NCBI GenBank assembly: GCA_004554705.1 | Contig: SFKS01000006.1 | Span: 1-41,429, forward strand | Source of the DNA: Clostridiales bacterium | Lineage (GTDB): Bacteria > Bacillota > Clostridia > TANB77 > CAG-508 | Direction: 5' to 3' | Length of the DNA: 41,429 bases | In this document: positions 25,843-36,386 of the stretch, in pieces | Position numbering within the stretch: position 1 is the stretch's first letter | Layout of the letters: the number at the start of each line of letters is the position of its first letter | Position numbers and translations under genes: made by a program | Notes under the pieces: generated by a model | Databases searched by the model: none | What the model was told of the DNA's origin: nothing | Seen by the model: only the letters and a program-made list of their open reading frames with translations

Positions 25843-28800
25843 ATGGTGAAAACAAAGAAAACAACAAAATTAATAATAATCTTACTAATCATGAGCCTTA
25901 TATATGCTAATTTAAATATGGCAATATTAGGTGTAATTTCATATGCACAAGACAATGTTAAAACAATTGCAGAAGAAGAACTAGCAGATAAAGAAGAAAA
26001 AGCACTAAATATTGAAATATCAGAAATTACTAAGAACGATATAGCAAGTGGAGACACTGAATATTCAGAAACATTAACCGTAAAACTAAATTATGTTGAA
26101 AAGTTTAATGAGGTAACAATTGCTGATATAAGCGATGAAATTATAAAAGAAATAGGACAGGAAGAAACAGAAGTAGTAAAACCACATATAGAAACTTTCT
26201 ACAAAACAACTAAAATTAGTAAAGCGGAATTAGAAAAAGTAATAGGCGAAAAAGGAAGTTTAGAAATAACTTATAAAATAAAAGAGCAAGAAGAAGTGCT
26301 AGAACCAGAAACAGAAAAAGAAGAAGAAAAAGTGCTTTCTAAAGAGGCTGAAAAAGTTGGAACAATTATTCTTCCAGAAGTTATAGAATCTCAAGAAGAA
26401 GAAACAATACTAACTCCAGAAATAGAAGAAAAAACAATTCAAACTTTAGATAAAACAGGAACAATAACTGCAAAAGAAGGAATTGCTACAATAACAGCAG
26501 AAACAACACCAGACGATGAAGGATATATAACAATAATTTATCCAGAAAATACTATCTCTATAGACATTAAAATATTAGCAAATACAAATAACATAGAAAA
26601 ATTAGAAATAGTAAACAATAAATTAATACCAAAGCAAGAAAAAGTTGATGACATAAAAGAAATACAAGTAATTAAACAAATAATTGTAAAAGGAGAAAAA
26701 GAACTTTTAAATACAATAGAAAAAATAAATAAACCTATTAACTATGCAATAACAAAAACAGGCTTTGGAATAGATAAAAACCAAATAGCTACAGCAGTAG
26801 CAAACAAAATCAACTTTACAATAACAATGTACACAGATAAAACAATGTATGACCTATATAAAAATCCATACTTTGTTATAGAATTGCCACAAACTATTAA
26901 AGAAATTAATTTAGAAAGTATGGCAATATTAAACAATCCATGTTTTGAATTAGGAGGAATAAATTTAGGTACTCTAGAAAATGGAAACAAAGCAATAGCA
27001 ATTAAATTGCAAGGAGAACAAAAGGAACATACAAAATCAGTAGAAGAAGATGTACAAATAGTGCTTGGAGCAACAATAACAACAGAAGAACTTCTTCCAA
27101 CAACACAAAATCAAGTAAGTTTACACTATCAAAACGAAAATGCAACAACTTATGACGGAATAGGAATTGCAACAAGAGGAATAGAAGTAAACAGTTTAGA
27201 TTTTGTTTCAAACAGAGAAGTTATAGTTGAAACAAAAGCAATTGTTGGAGAACAAACAATTAGTTCACCTAGAGAAAAATATAATACAGTAAATATAGAA
27301 CCACATACATACCAAAGTGTAAAAATTATTGGAACAGCAATAAATAACACAGGGAAAACAATCCAAAATGCAAAAATTCTAGGAACAGTAACAAATATTG
27401 GACCAATTTTAGGAGCAGAAAATGTATACTATTCAGAAAATGAAAATGCAACAATTGATTTAAAAGACAACAATAATAAATGGCAAAAAGAATATACAGC
27501 AAATGCAAAAAAATACTTATTAATAATAAAAAATTTTGTGCAAGCTCAAACAGTAAACTTTGAGTATAATATGAATTTGCCTGAAAATATAATGGCAGAT
27601 ACACAACGTGTTGCAATGTTTGAAGTATATAATGATAACAACCAAAAAATAAATACATCTAAAATAACAATAAATCAAATAGCAGAACGTTTTGACATAT
27701 ATGAAGATGAAAATATAAAAGCAAATATTGTTATAAATAATGCAGAAAAACTAGAAATAGGAGACGATACAACCTGCAGAATAAATATTACAAATGTTTC
27801 AGGAAAGAACTTGGAAAATGTTTCTTTAAATATAGAGATACCAAAAGAATTAGAAGTTTCAAAGACAATTACAAAAAAGAATGATACAGAGAAAACAAAT
27901 TTTGAAAAAGAAAACTCAATACAAATAACAAATTTAAATATGGTACAAGGAGAAACAGTTACAGTCGAAATAGAAACAAAAGTACTTTATACTACAGTAG
28001 AAAAAGCAACAGTAGTTGCAAATATTAATTGTGAGCAAAAACAAGAGAAAATATTCTATACTGCAAACATAGTACCACCATCATTAATAGAAACAACAAT
28101 TACAAGTAACAAATTGGGAGAAACATTAGAAGCAAGAGATAATGTGGAATATATTGTTACATTAAAAAACAAAGGTAAATCTCATGCGGAAGTAGATATT
28201 AAAACAACACCAGTAGAAGGAATGTATATACAAAAAATAGAATTTAAAAATTTATCAACAGGAAAAACAAGAAGTATAAGTTGTGGAAATTTATCAGGCG
28301 ATATGAAAAATATCGAAATAAATCCAGAGGAAACAGTAGAAGTTCGTATTAAATGTTTTGTAAAAGAGTTAGAAAAAGACACTATTGAAACAATGAAAGT
28401 AGAGGTTACTGGTGAAAAAATCAAAGAAACCAAAACACAAGAGCTAGTTAATAAAATAGATAGAAAGATTAAACAAGACATTAATAATGGAGAACAAATA
28501 GTAACAGCAAACACAATAACAGGAACAGCATGGATAGATCAAAATGAAAATGGTAAAAAAGACGAAGAAGAAACGGTATTAAAAGGCATTCAAGCTGTTT
28601 TAATAAATACTCAAACATCAAAAGAGGTAGAGAAAACAGTTACAAACAACCAAGGAGAATATAGCTTTAACAATATAGATAATGGCAAATACATTGTAGA
28701 ATTTAGATATAATACAAACGATTTCAATGTAACAGAATATAAAAACAAAAATATTAGCAAAGAGTTAAGTTCAGCTGTAATAAATACAACACAAAACAAC

Positions 28801-29472
28801 AAAACAACAGCAAAAACAGAAGTAATAACATTACAAGAAGGAAAAACAGAAAACATAAATGCTGGATTTGTTATGAACAAAAAATTTGATATGAGTATAA
28901 ACAAAGGTATAACTCAAGTAAAAGTAAATAATGAGCAAGGAACAAAGGAATATGAATTCAATAATAATAGCATGGCTAAAGTAGAAATAGATGGCAAATA
29001 CTTAAAAGGTTCACTAATATTTGTTGAATATGAAATTGCAGTTACAAACATAGGAGAAGTAAAAGGATATGCAAAACTAGTATCAGACAAAATACCAACA
29101 GGCATGAAATTTACCTCTGAACTAAATACAGACTGGTATGAAGGAGAAGACGGAAAAATATATTCAGTTGCATTGGCAAACAAAGAATTACAACCAGGAG
29201 AAACAGCGACAATAAAATTAATACTAATAAAGGAAATGACAGACGATAAAATAGTATCACCAGTAAATATTGCAAATATAGAAGAAACCTTTAATGAATA
29301 TTTAATAGCAGATAAAAATAGTAATAATAACTCATCAGAAGCGACAATAATAATATCACTAACAACAGGGCAAACACAGACTTATATATGGCTAATATTA
29401 ACCGTAATAGCGATAATAGGAGTAGGAGCTTTTGGAACAAAAAAAATAATTAGTAAAGATATTATAAAGTAA
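25843..29472 (+). CDS. Large cell-wall surface protein with an SdrD-B-like domain
   Basis: The secreted protein has 1209 residues. A signal peptide (about 1-35, ending VISYAQ) is followed by a glutamate-rich region, two stretches of DUF11/CARDB-like beta repeats (for example LEIGDDTTCRINITNVSGKN and LEARDNVEYIVTLKNKGKS) and an SdrD B-type domain around residues 890-960 (GTAWIDQNENGKKDEEE, YSFNNIDNGKYIVEFRY). The C-terminus has SEATIIISLTTGQ, a hydrophobic helix and a basic tail, the layout of a sortase substrate although the motif is not LPXTG. TTAGGAGG precedes the ATG. The stop is 32 bases before the second surface gene. Adhesion or S-layer-like roles are possible, but nothing decides. Confidence 0.85.
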   Translation: MVKTKKTTKLIIILLIMSLIYANLNMAILGVISYAQDNVKTIAEEELADKEEKALNIEISEITKNDIASGDTEYSETLTVKLNYVEKFNEVTIADISDEIIKEIGQEETEVVKPHIETFYKTTKISKAELEKVIGEKGSLEITYKIKEQEEVLEPETEKEEEKVLSKEAEKVGTIILPEVIESQEEETILTPEIEEKTIQTLDKTGTITAKEGIATITAETTPDDEGYITIIYPENTISIDIKILANTNNIEKLEIVNNKLIPKQEKVDDIKEIQVIKQIIVKGEKELLNTIEKINKPINYAITKTGFGIDKNQIATAVANKINFTITMYTDKTMYDLYKNPYFVIELPQTIKEINLESMAILNNPCFELGGINLGTLENGNKAIAIKLQGEQKEHTKSVEEDVQIVLGATITTEELLPTTQNQVSLHYQNENATTYDGIGIATRGIEVNSLDFVSNREVIVETKAIVGEQTISSPREKYNTVNIEPHTYQSVKIIGTAINNTGKTIQNAKILGTVTNIGPILGAENVYYSENENATIDLKDNNNKWQKEYTANAKKYLLIIKNFVQAQTVNFEYNMNLPENIMADTQRVAMFEVYNDNNQKINTSKITINQIAERFDIYEDENIKANIVINNAEKLEIGDDTTCRINITNVSGKNLENVSLNIEIPKELEVSKTITKKNDTEKTNFEKENSIQITNLNMVQGETVTVEIETKVLYTTVEKATVVANINCEQKQEKIFYTANIVPPSLIETTITSNKLGETLEARDNVEYIVTLKNKGKSHAEVDIKTTPVEGMYIQKIEFKNLSTGKTRSISCGNLSGDMKNIEINPEETVEVRIKCFVKELEKDTIETMKVEVTGEKIKETKTQELVNKIDRKIKQDINNGEQIVTANTITGTAWIDQNENGKKDEEETVLKGIQAVLINTQTSKEVEKTVTNNQGEYSFNNIDNGKYIVEFRYNTNDFNVTEYKNKNISKELSSAVINTTQNNKTTAKTEVITLQEGKTENINAGFVMNKKFDMSINKGITQVKVNNEQGTKEYEFNNNSMAKVEIDGKYLKGSLIFVEYEIAVTNIGEVKGYAKLVSDKIPTGMKFTSELNTDWYEGEDGKIYSVALANKELQPGETATIKLILIKEMTDDKIVSPVNIANIEETFNEYLIADKNSNNNSSEATIIISLTTGQTQTYIWLILTVIAIIGVGAFGTKKIISKDIIK

Positions 29473-29504
29473 TCTATAAATCGGATTATAGAAGGGAGAA
29501 AAAT

Positions 29505-32500
29505 ATGATAAAAACAAACAAACGAATACTTCAAATAATATGTATACTGCTATTAATGGCATTAATATTAATATGTAATAATCATGAGGTGGAAGCACTG
29601 AACTATGCACGGAGGAGAATATTGTTTAAACCAAGGATATGCCATACCAAACACAGCAACGATTGGCTCTGAAGAAATAGGGAAAACTACAATAACTCCA
29701 GAATTAATGTATATGCACTATACAGACACAGAATGTGCTCAATATTATGTATGGTCAAACATAAATCCTAGCGGTCCGCATAAAAATTTAAGTGGTAAAA
29801 AACCAAAAAATTATGAAACTATTCTAGATAAAGCAGCCGCTGCTACTAGTTCACAGAATGCTATAAGCATAAATACACCCCAAAATCGGAGATTTTGTTT
29901 ATGAAAACCCACAAAATCCTGGATTTTATGGTCCATTTGAAGTAATTTATCCAGAAGCAAATGGAGAACCCGAAGGAGAAGTTAGTATAAGTATTAATGG
30001 AATTTCAATTTCTGTACCAGGAAGTGGAGTACCTTTTTACCTTAGAGAAGCAGATGGATTAAAACCAGGAGAGAAAAATACTTTATCAGTTCATTATAAA
30101 GGATGGAAGTATCCATCAGCAGAACGGAAAAATTAATGCTACATTGTTTGTGGTGTGGGGGCATATGGCTTGTACACATTGTAATAATTATACGCAAAAG
30201 GTGTATGCAACAGGATATGCTTTAGATTTAGGAAAGGAAGGTTATGATGAATTTGTTTGGTGTTGGGATGAAGCATGTACAAACATATGTGCCTATTGTC
30301 CAGACTGCAAAGCAGAACTTACAAACGATGATTTTATATATGGAGGAGGAGATCGAACTGTATATCAAAATTTTGTTGATTTTAAACCAAACAGAACACC
30401 ATTTGAAGAAGATGCCTCTGTTGACTTTTGGCCAGGTAGAAAAATCCTTATAGATTTAACAAAAAAAGATAATGCAGCAATAGCGAACTTACTTAAAAAT
30501 ATGAAATTTGATATAACAGTTGATGAAACTGATATAAATGAAAAAAAACCAACATACATACAATTACCAGATGGTACAAGACAACAATTAGGAGGAACAA
30601 ATTGGGAAACAAATTCTGCAACAATTATAACAGATGAAAATGGAAAAGCAGCAATAGAATTAATAACATATCAAGATGAAATTATAGTTCATATAAAAGA
30701 GCAATATAATAACTTTTATATAGATTGTAGTGATATTTCAATCAAATTCATATGGGATAACAAAAATGAAAAATGGACAGCAAATCTTTTAACACCTGGA
30801 GATGGAGATGAAAATAAAGACCTAGTTTCTTTTAGCCAAATAGGAGAATGGTATCACTTTGAATTAGAAATAAAAAATATTGCAAAAATTGAAAATTTAA
30901 AACTAATTAAGTTTAACACATCAGTACCAGGAGAAATAATCCCAGGGGTTACATTTAAAATCACATTAGTTAACGCTGTTGACGAAAACAATAGTAATGT
31001 AATAATAAAAACAACAGATTCAAATGGAGAACTAGAACTAGGAATACTAAAAATTGAAGATCCAAATAATGATATTATTATAACATTAGAGGAAATAGGA
31101 GTTCCTTCTTCAGATATGAATTTTAATGGCTTATATCCAAATGGAATTGTAAAAATAACACTAAAACATAGACAAGAAGGTTGCAAAGTAGAAATTGAAA
31201 ATGCAGATCAAGATGTAGCCCAAGTAGAATACGATGTAGAAGCAAACATTGTTACAATAGAAGTAAATAATGCTGTAACAATAAACTTATCAGGAAAAAT
31301 ATGGTTAGATGGGCAAACAGGTTTAAAACCAGTAATAGGACCAAATGGACTACAAGATAGAAGAGAAGGAAGATTAGCAAATGTTACTGTAACATTAAAA
31401 AGAAAATCAGATAACAAGGCAATGGAAAGTGTTATAACAACAGAAAAAGGAACATACTATTTTAAAGACATTCCAGTAAGTGCTACAGGAAGTATAACAT
31501 ATTACATAGAATTTACCTATGATGGAATTAACTATATTGCAACAACACCAAATGTTGGACAAAATGATGCAATCGATTCAGATGCACAAGAAATAGGAAG
31601 AAAAGAGTTTAATGAAAGATTTGCTACAATAGTTAAAGACAAAGCAGTTGGAGCAGATAATTCAGAGACCTTATTAACATACGAATATGATGATAAAAGT
31701 GCAACACTTATTACAACAGATAAAAGAGGGGTAAAAATGTGGTTTGCAATGACAGCTACCACACTGCCAACAGAATATAATAAAAACACAGAAAATATTG
31801 ATTTGGGACTAGTGAAAAAAGGTGTAGATTTAGCAGCAGTAACAGATTTATACACAGCAAAAGTAATAATAAATGGAGAAGAAAGAGTATTTACTTATAA
31901 TGATATTATTGGTCTAAATGATAATATAGTTATAAACACTGATCCAAAACCAAATTACAATTTATACTTATACAATTCAGACTATAACTATAGAATAAAT
32001 GACTATAGTGCTTTACCAGTATTACAAGGGACAACACATCCAACACTAGAAAATGGACAATATAATACATTATTAAATGAGAAAAAATCAGATGGAGAAA
32101 TAGAAGTAGAATTAACATATCAAATATTATTAAACAATCAAAGTGCTACAGATGCAAAAATAAATTCAATATCATATTATTATGATACAGACTATTATCT
32201 TGATGGATACGAAGTCGAAGAAACTGTAAGTATTGATGGAAAAACATACAACAGAGTTATTATTCCAATCAATAAGACTTTTACAGATTCAGACAATCAA
32301 GGAATATATAATATAACCTTTAGACTAAAAAAATCTATTAGAGATGGGTCAATTCTACTTGGAGAAAAGAAAACATGGGTAGAAATAGAATCATACTCAA
32401 CAGATACAGGATGTGTAGATGTAGATTCTGCACCAGGAAATATTTTAGAGCACAAAACAGAGGATGATACAGATGATGCAAGAGGACTAAACATTCAAAT

Positions 32501-34181
32501 AAATTCAGTAGATAGAAGTATAACTGGATATGTATTTGAAGATGCAAAAACAAATAATCCAGGTCAATATAATACAGGTAATGGCCATTATGATAATGGT
32601 GAACCAAAAGTTAGTGATGTAATAGTACAATTAATAGAAATAAAAGATATAACCCTTGGAGCTAGTACATTTAAGCTAGAATACATCTGGCAAGAAACTG
32701 TATCAGGTTCAAATACTGTAAAATATATAACAACAGATGGAAGAAATATTGCAACATATAATGTTACAAACGAGCCAGGACAATATACATTTAAAGACTT
32801 TATACCAGGTAATTATATAGTAAGATTTATATATGGAGACGGAACATATTATGATGTATCTACAACAGAAGGAAAAACAAATATATTAAAATATAATGGT
32901 CAAGATTATAAATCAACAGTAGATATCTATTATGACAAAACTTGGTATGACACAGCATATCCTATAAATAATTCAATGGCAAGAGACAATGAAGCAAGAA
33001 GATTAGAAGAAATGGGCTATGCAACATCATCAGAAAGAACAGTTAATGATTTAATAATAGACAGCAAAGACAAACTAGAAAAAACATGGATGTGTGCAGA
33101 AACATCATTAGTAGAAATTCCAGTATCAGATACAAACGATTCAGGATACCAAGTAAAAAGAGGCATAAACTTTGGATTGGTAAAAAGACCACAAGCTGAA
33201 CTTACATTACAAAAACATATAACATATCTAAAGATAGATGGTGTAACAGAAGGTTCAGCAGATATTAACAACTATGCAAATAATGGAAACGACATAGTAA
33301 ATTTAAAAAATGTTCAAGGAAAAGGAATTTTTGCAACACAATCAAGTAGAGAAAAAGACAGTATAGGTGCATGGGTTGTACAAACACAATTAGATAATAT
33401 TACTGGTAAAATGGATGTAATCTACAATTATTTAGTAAAAAATATTGGAGATAGAGAATATATAGGTTCACAATTAAAAACAGAATTAAATTCAGGTAAA
33501 ACCTATGTAGATATAGCACAAGCTGTAAAAAAAGCAATTATGTTATCACAACATAAAATAGGTACATATTTAGGAACAGCATATTATAGAGGAACAATTG
33601 ATAATAACGAAATTGAAATTGGAGCACAATTTAAAATTGAAGATTATCTAGGAGCACAAAACAGTAATTTACAATTTTCTTCAAGTAATACATTTGAAAT
33701 TAAAGGACAAGCAGAAAAAGATGTATTAAATCAAGAAAATGATCCAAATCCACAACCAAAACAATTGGTAAATGTACTTCAAACGAAGAACAATATAGTA
33801 TTAAAAGGTGGAGAATCAAATGTTCTAACACTAAATGTAGAAGAGCCAAATATAGATGTAACAAGTGGAAAGAAGGAATTTACATATAAAAGTTATGTAG
33901 CACAATTAATACCAGTAGATAATACTGGAATAAGCCAATCAGGTACATTAATAAAAGGAGCAACATTAGGAAACTTACAGTATGTACAAGGAGGCAAAGG
34001 AATTACTGCATTAACAGATATAGCACCAGAAATAGATGAATTTGTTGCAGAAACTGTAATAATTACTATAGATACAGGAGAAGATAAAAAATCTCCAGCA
34101 CTATTTATAACTGCAATAACAGGTGGTTTAATTCTAATAGCAACAGGTGTTGTTCTTATAAAAAAATATGTAATTAAATAG
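29505..34181 (+). CDS. Large cell-wall surface protein, interrupted by three in-frame CGG codons (+1 shifts needed)
   Basis: With +1 shifts at 29610, 29887 and 30125 the product is 1557 residues. It has a signal peptide (MIKTNKRILQ..., about 1-31), a segment reading LNYAGGEYCLNQGYAIPN across the first shift, and GDFVYENPQNPG after the second. GKINATLFVVWGHMACTHC lies across the third. Next come a cysteine-rich stretch (CTHC, CWDEACTNICAYCPDC), beta-sandwich regions and two SdrD B-like domains (SGKIWLDGQTG..., ITGYVFEDAKTNN...). The C-terminus IITIDTGED plus a hydrophobic helix and KK tail is a sorting-signal-like end. In the plain frame translation stops soon after each CGG, so three separate fragments would have no start or secretion signal. 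ATG 29505 follows AAGGGAG. Confidence 0.85.
29610..29612 (+). other. CGG +1 shift site 4 (surface protein)
   Basis: GCA CGG AGG in the zero frame, which stops about 20 codons later (TGA near 29670). With the C skipped: GCA (C) GGA GGA GAA TAT TGT, giving LNYA-G-GEYCLNQ. It links the signal peptide to the mature protein. Confidence 0.82.
29887..29889 (+). other. CGG +1 shift site 5 (surface protein)
   Basis: AAT CGG AGA TTT TGT TTA TGA in the zero frame. With the C skipped: AAT (C) GGA GAT TTT GTT TAT, giving TPQN-G-DFVYENP. The next 79 codons are open. Confidence 0.82.
30125..30127 (+). other. CGG +1 shift site 6 (surface protein)
   Basis: GAA CGG AAA AAT TAA in the zero frame. With the C skipped: GAA (C) GGA AAA ATT AAT GCT, giving AE-G-KINATLFVVW and then an open frame to 34181. 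Confidence 0.82.
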
Positions 34182-34186
34182 TACAA

Positions 34187-34215
34187 AAATTGAGCGAGTA
34201 TTACTCGCTCAATTT
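34187..34215 (+). terminator. Terminator after the second surface protein
   Basis: AAATTGAGCGAGT (34187-34199) and ACTCGCTCAATTT (34203-34215) form a perfect 13-base-pair stem with a 3-base ATT loop. Confidence 0.8.
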
Positions 34216-34221
34216 GTCTAC

Positions 34222-34265
34222 AAAACATATAAAATAGCCTGTGAAAAGGCCATTTTATATGTTTT
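34222..34265 (-). terminator. Terminator of the HD-GYP gene
   Basis: Long arms AAAACATATAAAAT (34222-34235) and ATTTTATATGTTTT (34252-34265) with an inner GCCT/AGGC helix. It overlaps the stop codon of the minus-strand gene, so the last codons form one arm. Confidence 0.7.
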
Positions 34266-35303
34266 GTATTCTTTTAATTTCTTCTGGTTGATTATCTAAA
34301 ATATCTAAAAACACTTTTGCTATGTCAGGATCAAATTGTGTACCAGAATTTCTAAGAATTTCCTCTTTAACAAAGTCTAAAGATAAAGAATCTCTATAAG
34401 AACGTTTAGAAGTCATTGCATCAAAAGCATCTGCAACTGCAGTAATTCTTGCCAAAAAAGGAATTTCTTCACCTTGTAATTTGCCGAGGATAGCCTCTTC
34501 CATCAAAACGTTCATGATGATGTTTCACAATAGGTATTATATCACTAAATATTGTTGCATTAGAAAGAATATGAGCACCTATTGCAGGATGATTTTTGAT
34601 TTCTGAATATTCATCATCACTTAACTTTGAATCTTTTAATAATATACTATCAGGTATTCCAATTTTACCAATATCATGAAATAAGCCACCAATTTTTAAT
34701 GTTTTTAGGTCTTTTTCTGAAAGATTTAAAGACTTACCAATTAGTGTAGAATATTCTGAAACTCTATCTGAATGACCTTTGGTATAAGTATCTTTTGCTT
34801 CAACCGTAAAGCGTAATATTTCAATAGTTTCCATATACGCTGATTCTAATTTATCATATGTTAATTTTAATTCCTTATTAATATTTCTGATTAAATTCAT
34901 TTGTGAAACAGCTTTTATACCGGATTCAATTAATAATAGCAATTGGTCAAACTTATCACTTTTTTCGCAATATCCTTGAATATCCAACCTTTTAATGGTA
35001 TCTAGCGGTGGAGCTAAATCTTTATGACCAGTAAGCAATAAAATATATAAATCTTTGTTAAAAGTTCTAATTTCCTCAACTACTTGATCTCCATGAAGAG
35101 GAGTCATTAAAAAATCTAGAAGCATTAAATCGAAATGTTCAGTTTTAATTTTTTCAATTGCTTTTACCGGATTTGTTACTCCTGTAAATGAGTAGCCGTG
35201 CTCGAGATAAAAATACATTTAACGAATCTAATATTCCAGCTTCATCATCAACAGCAATTATCTTATATTGGGAGTTGCTATTTGTACAAGAGTTTTTTCG
35301 CAT
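34255..35303 (-). CDS. Response regulator with HD-GYP phosphodiesterase domain, interrupted by two in-frame CGG codons
   Basis: This two-component output protein is expected to hydrolyse cyclic di-GMP. The N-terminal receiver has D19-D20 (AVDDEAG) and phospho-acceptor D63 (LLDFLMTP). A coiled linker (about 130-160) leads to the HD-GYP domain with GLFHDIGKIG, HPAIGAHIL and HHERFDGRGYP. Plain-frame reading breaks twice at CGG: after residue 35 (codon 35198-35196) and after residue 272 (codon 34486-34484). Skipping each C gives a continuous 348-residue protein of normal family length: SRA-GYSFTGVTN, then GRGYP-GKLQGEEIPFLARI. Start ATG at 35303 follows AGGAGGT. No partner histidine kinase is in the window. 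Confidence 0.9.
34484..34486 (-). other. CGG +1 shift site 8 (HD-GYP domain)
   Basis: Minus strand: CCT CGG CAA ATT ACA AGG TGA in the zero frame. With the C skipped: CCT (C) GGC AAA TTA CAA GGT GAA GAA, giving GRGYP-G-KLQGEEIP, the expected HD-GYP continuation. Confidence 0.85.
35196..35198 (-). other. CGG +1 shift site 7 (receiver domain)
   Basis: Minus strand: CGA GCA CGG CTA CTC in the zero frame. With the C skipped: CGA GCA (C) GGC TAC TCA, giving FLSRA-G-YSFTGVTN. The glycine before tyrosine is strongly conserved in receiver domains. Removing a nearby base instead (giving SRHGY or SEHGY) would also restore the frame, so the position is tied to CGG mainly by analogy with the other sites. 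Confidence 0.78.
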
Positions 35304-35381
35304 AATACACCTCCTAAAATAATTTATTATATACATAATATACTAAAACAAAAAAAAAAACAAGGAAAAATCAAAAAAAAG

Positions 35382-35410
35382 TGGAAAAAAGAAGAAAAAT
35401 ATGGTATAAT
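35382..35410 (+). promoter_or_regulatory. Promoter of the DnaJ-like gene
   Basis: TGGAAA (35382-35387) and TATAAT (35405-35410) are 17 bases apart, about 40 bases before the ATG. Confidence 0.55.
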
Positions 35411-35448
35411 TTTATAGGTAACATAATTTTTACATTAAGGAGTAAGTA

Positions 35449-36339
35449 ATGGTTTTTAAAGATTATTATAAAATATTAAATTTAGATACAAATAAGGTAA
35501 CTAGTCAGGAAATAAAAAATGCCTTTAGAGAGCAAGCTAAAAAGTATCATCCAGACATAAATAATCAAAGCCATCAGTATGAAGAGAGATTTAAAGACAT
35601 AAATGAAGCATATAGAGTGCTATCTGAAAGTAGCAGTAAAAGAAAGTATGATAGAATGTGGAACTCGAAGGTAGGTAGAAGAAAAAATAAAGTTGAATAT
35701 GAAGAAAGCAAAAGAGAAAAAGGGTCTGCATTTAGTGAATTTTTCAATATGTTTTTTGGAGAGAATGAAACAAAAATTATAAGAGAAAATAAAAATATTC
35801 CAGAAAAAGGGGAAAATATAGAAACAGAAATTAATGTGAAATTAGAAGATGCATATTATGGACTAGAAAAGAAAATATCTCTAAGAACAGTAAAAGGTCA
35901 AATGAGAACTTTTTCAGTAAAAGTTCCGGCTGGAATTAGAAATGGAGAAAAAATAAGACTTATAGGACAAGGAAAACCAGGAGTTAATGGTGGCAAAAAT
36001 GGAGATTTATTTATAAGAATAAACATTGAAAACAACAAAAAATTTAAATTACATGGATGTGACATTTTAACAAATATATATGTATCACCATGGGAAGCAG
36101 CTCTAGGCAAAAAAATAAATATAGAATCAATAGAAGAAAATATTACCTTAGATATACCAGCGGGAATACAAAGTGGAGAACAAATAGTAATACCACATAA
36201 AGGATATAAAGATGGACAAGGTGGAAGAGGTAATTTAATTGCGGAAATAAAAACAGTAGTACCAAAAGAATTAACTGAGCAAGAACGAACACTTTTTACA
36301 GAATTACAAAATATATCAAGTTTTAATCCAAGAATATAA
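35449..36339 (+). CDS. DnaJ-like co-chaperone without zinc finger (CbpA type)
   Basis: The protein has 296 residues. The J domain covers about 1-68 with the HPD motif at 34-36, which stimulates DnaK ATPase. A lysine-rich linker follows, then two C-terminal substrate-binding beta domains (VPAGIRNGEKIRLIGQGKPG and IPAGIQSGEQIVIPHKGY). The CxxCxGxG zinc-finger repeats of DnaJ are absent, so it is a type II J protein. ATG 35449 follows TAAGGAG. It is a stand-alone gene with its own promoter and terminator. Confidence 0.9.
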   Translation: MVFKDYYKILNLDTNKVTSQEIKNAFREQAKKYHPDINNQSHQYEERFKDINEAYRVLSESSSKRKYDRMWNSKVGRRKNKVEYEESKREKGSAFSEFFNMFFGENETKIIRENKNIPEKGENIETEINVKLEDAYYGLEKKISLRTVKGQMRTFSVKVPAGIRNGEKIRLIGQGKPGVNGGKNGDLFIRINIENNKKFKLHGCDILTNIYVSPWEAALGKKINIESIEENITLDIPAGIQSGEQIVIPHKGYKDGQGGRGNLIAEIKTVVPKELTEQERTLFTELQNISSFNPRI

Positions 36340-36354
36340 ATAATATACATTAAC

Positions 36355-36386
36355 AAGAAGTTATATATTTAACTATATAACTTCTT
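36355..36386. terminator. Bidirectional terminator between dnaJ-like gene and sigG
   Basis: AAGAAGTTATATA (36355-36367) and TATATAACTTCTT (36374-36386) form a perfect 13-base-pair stem with a 6-base loop, overlapping the last codons of sigG. Confidence 0.75.
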
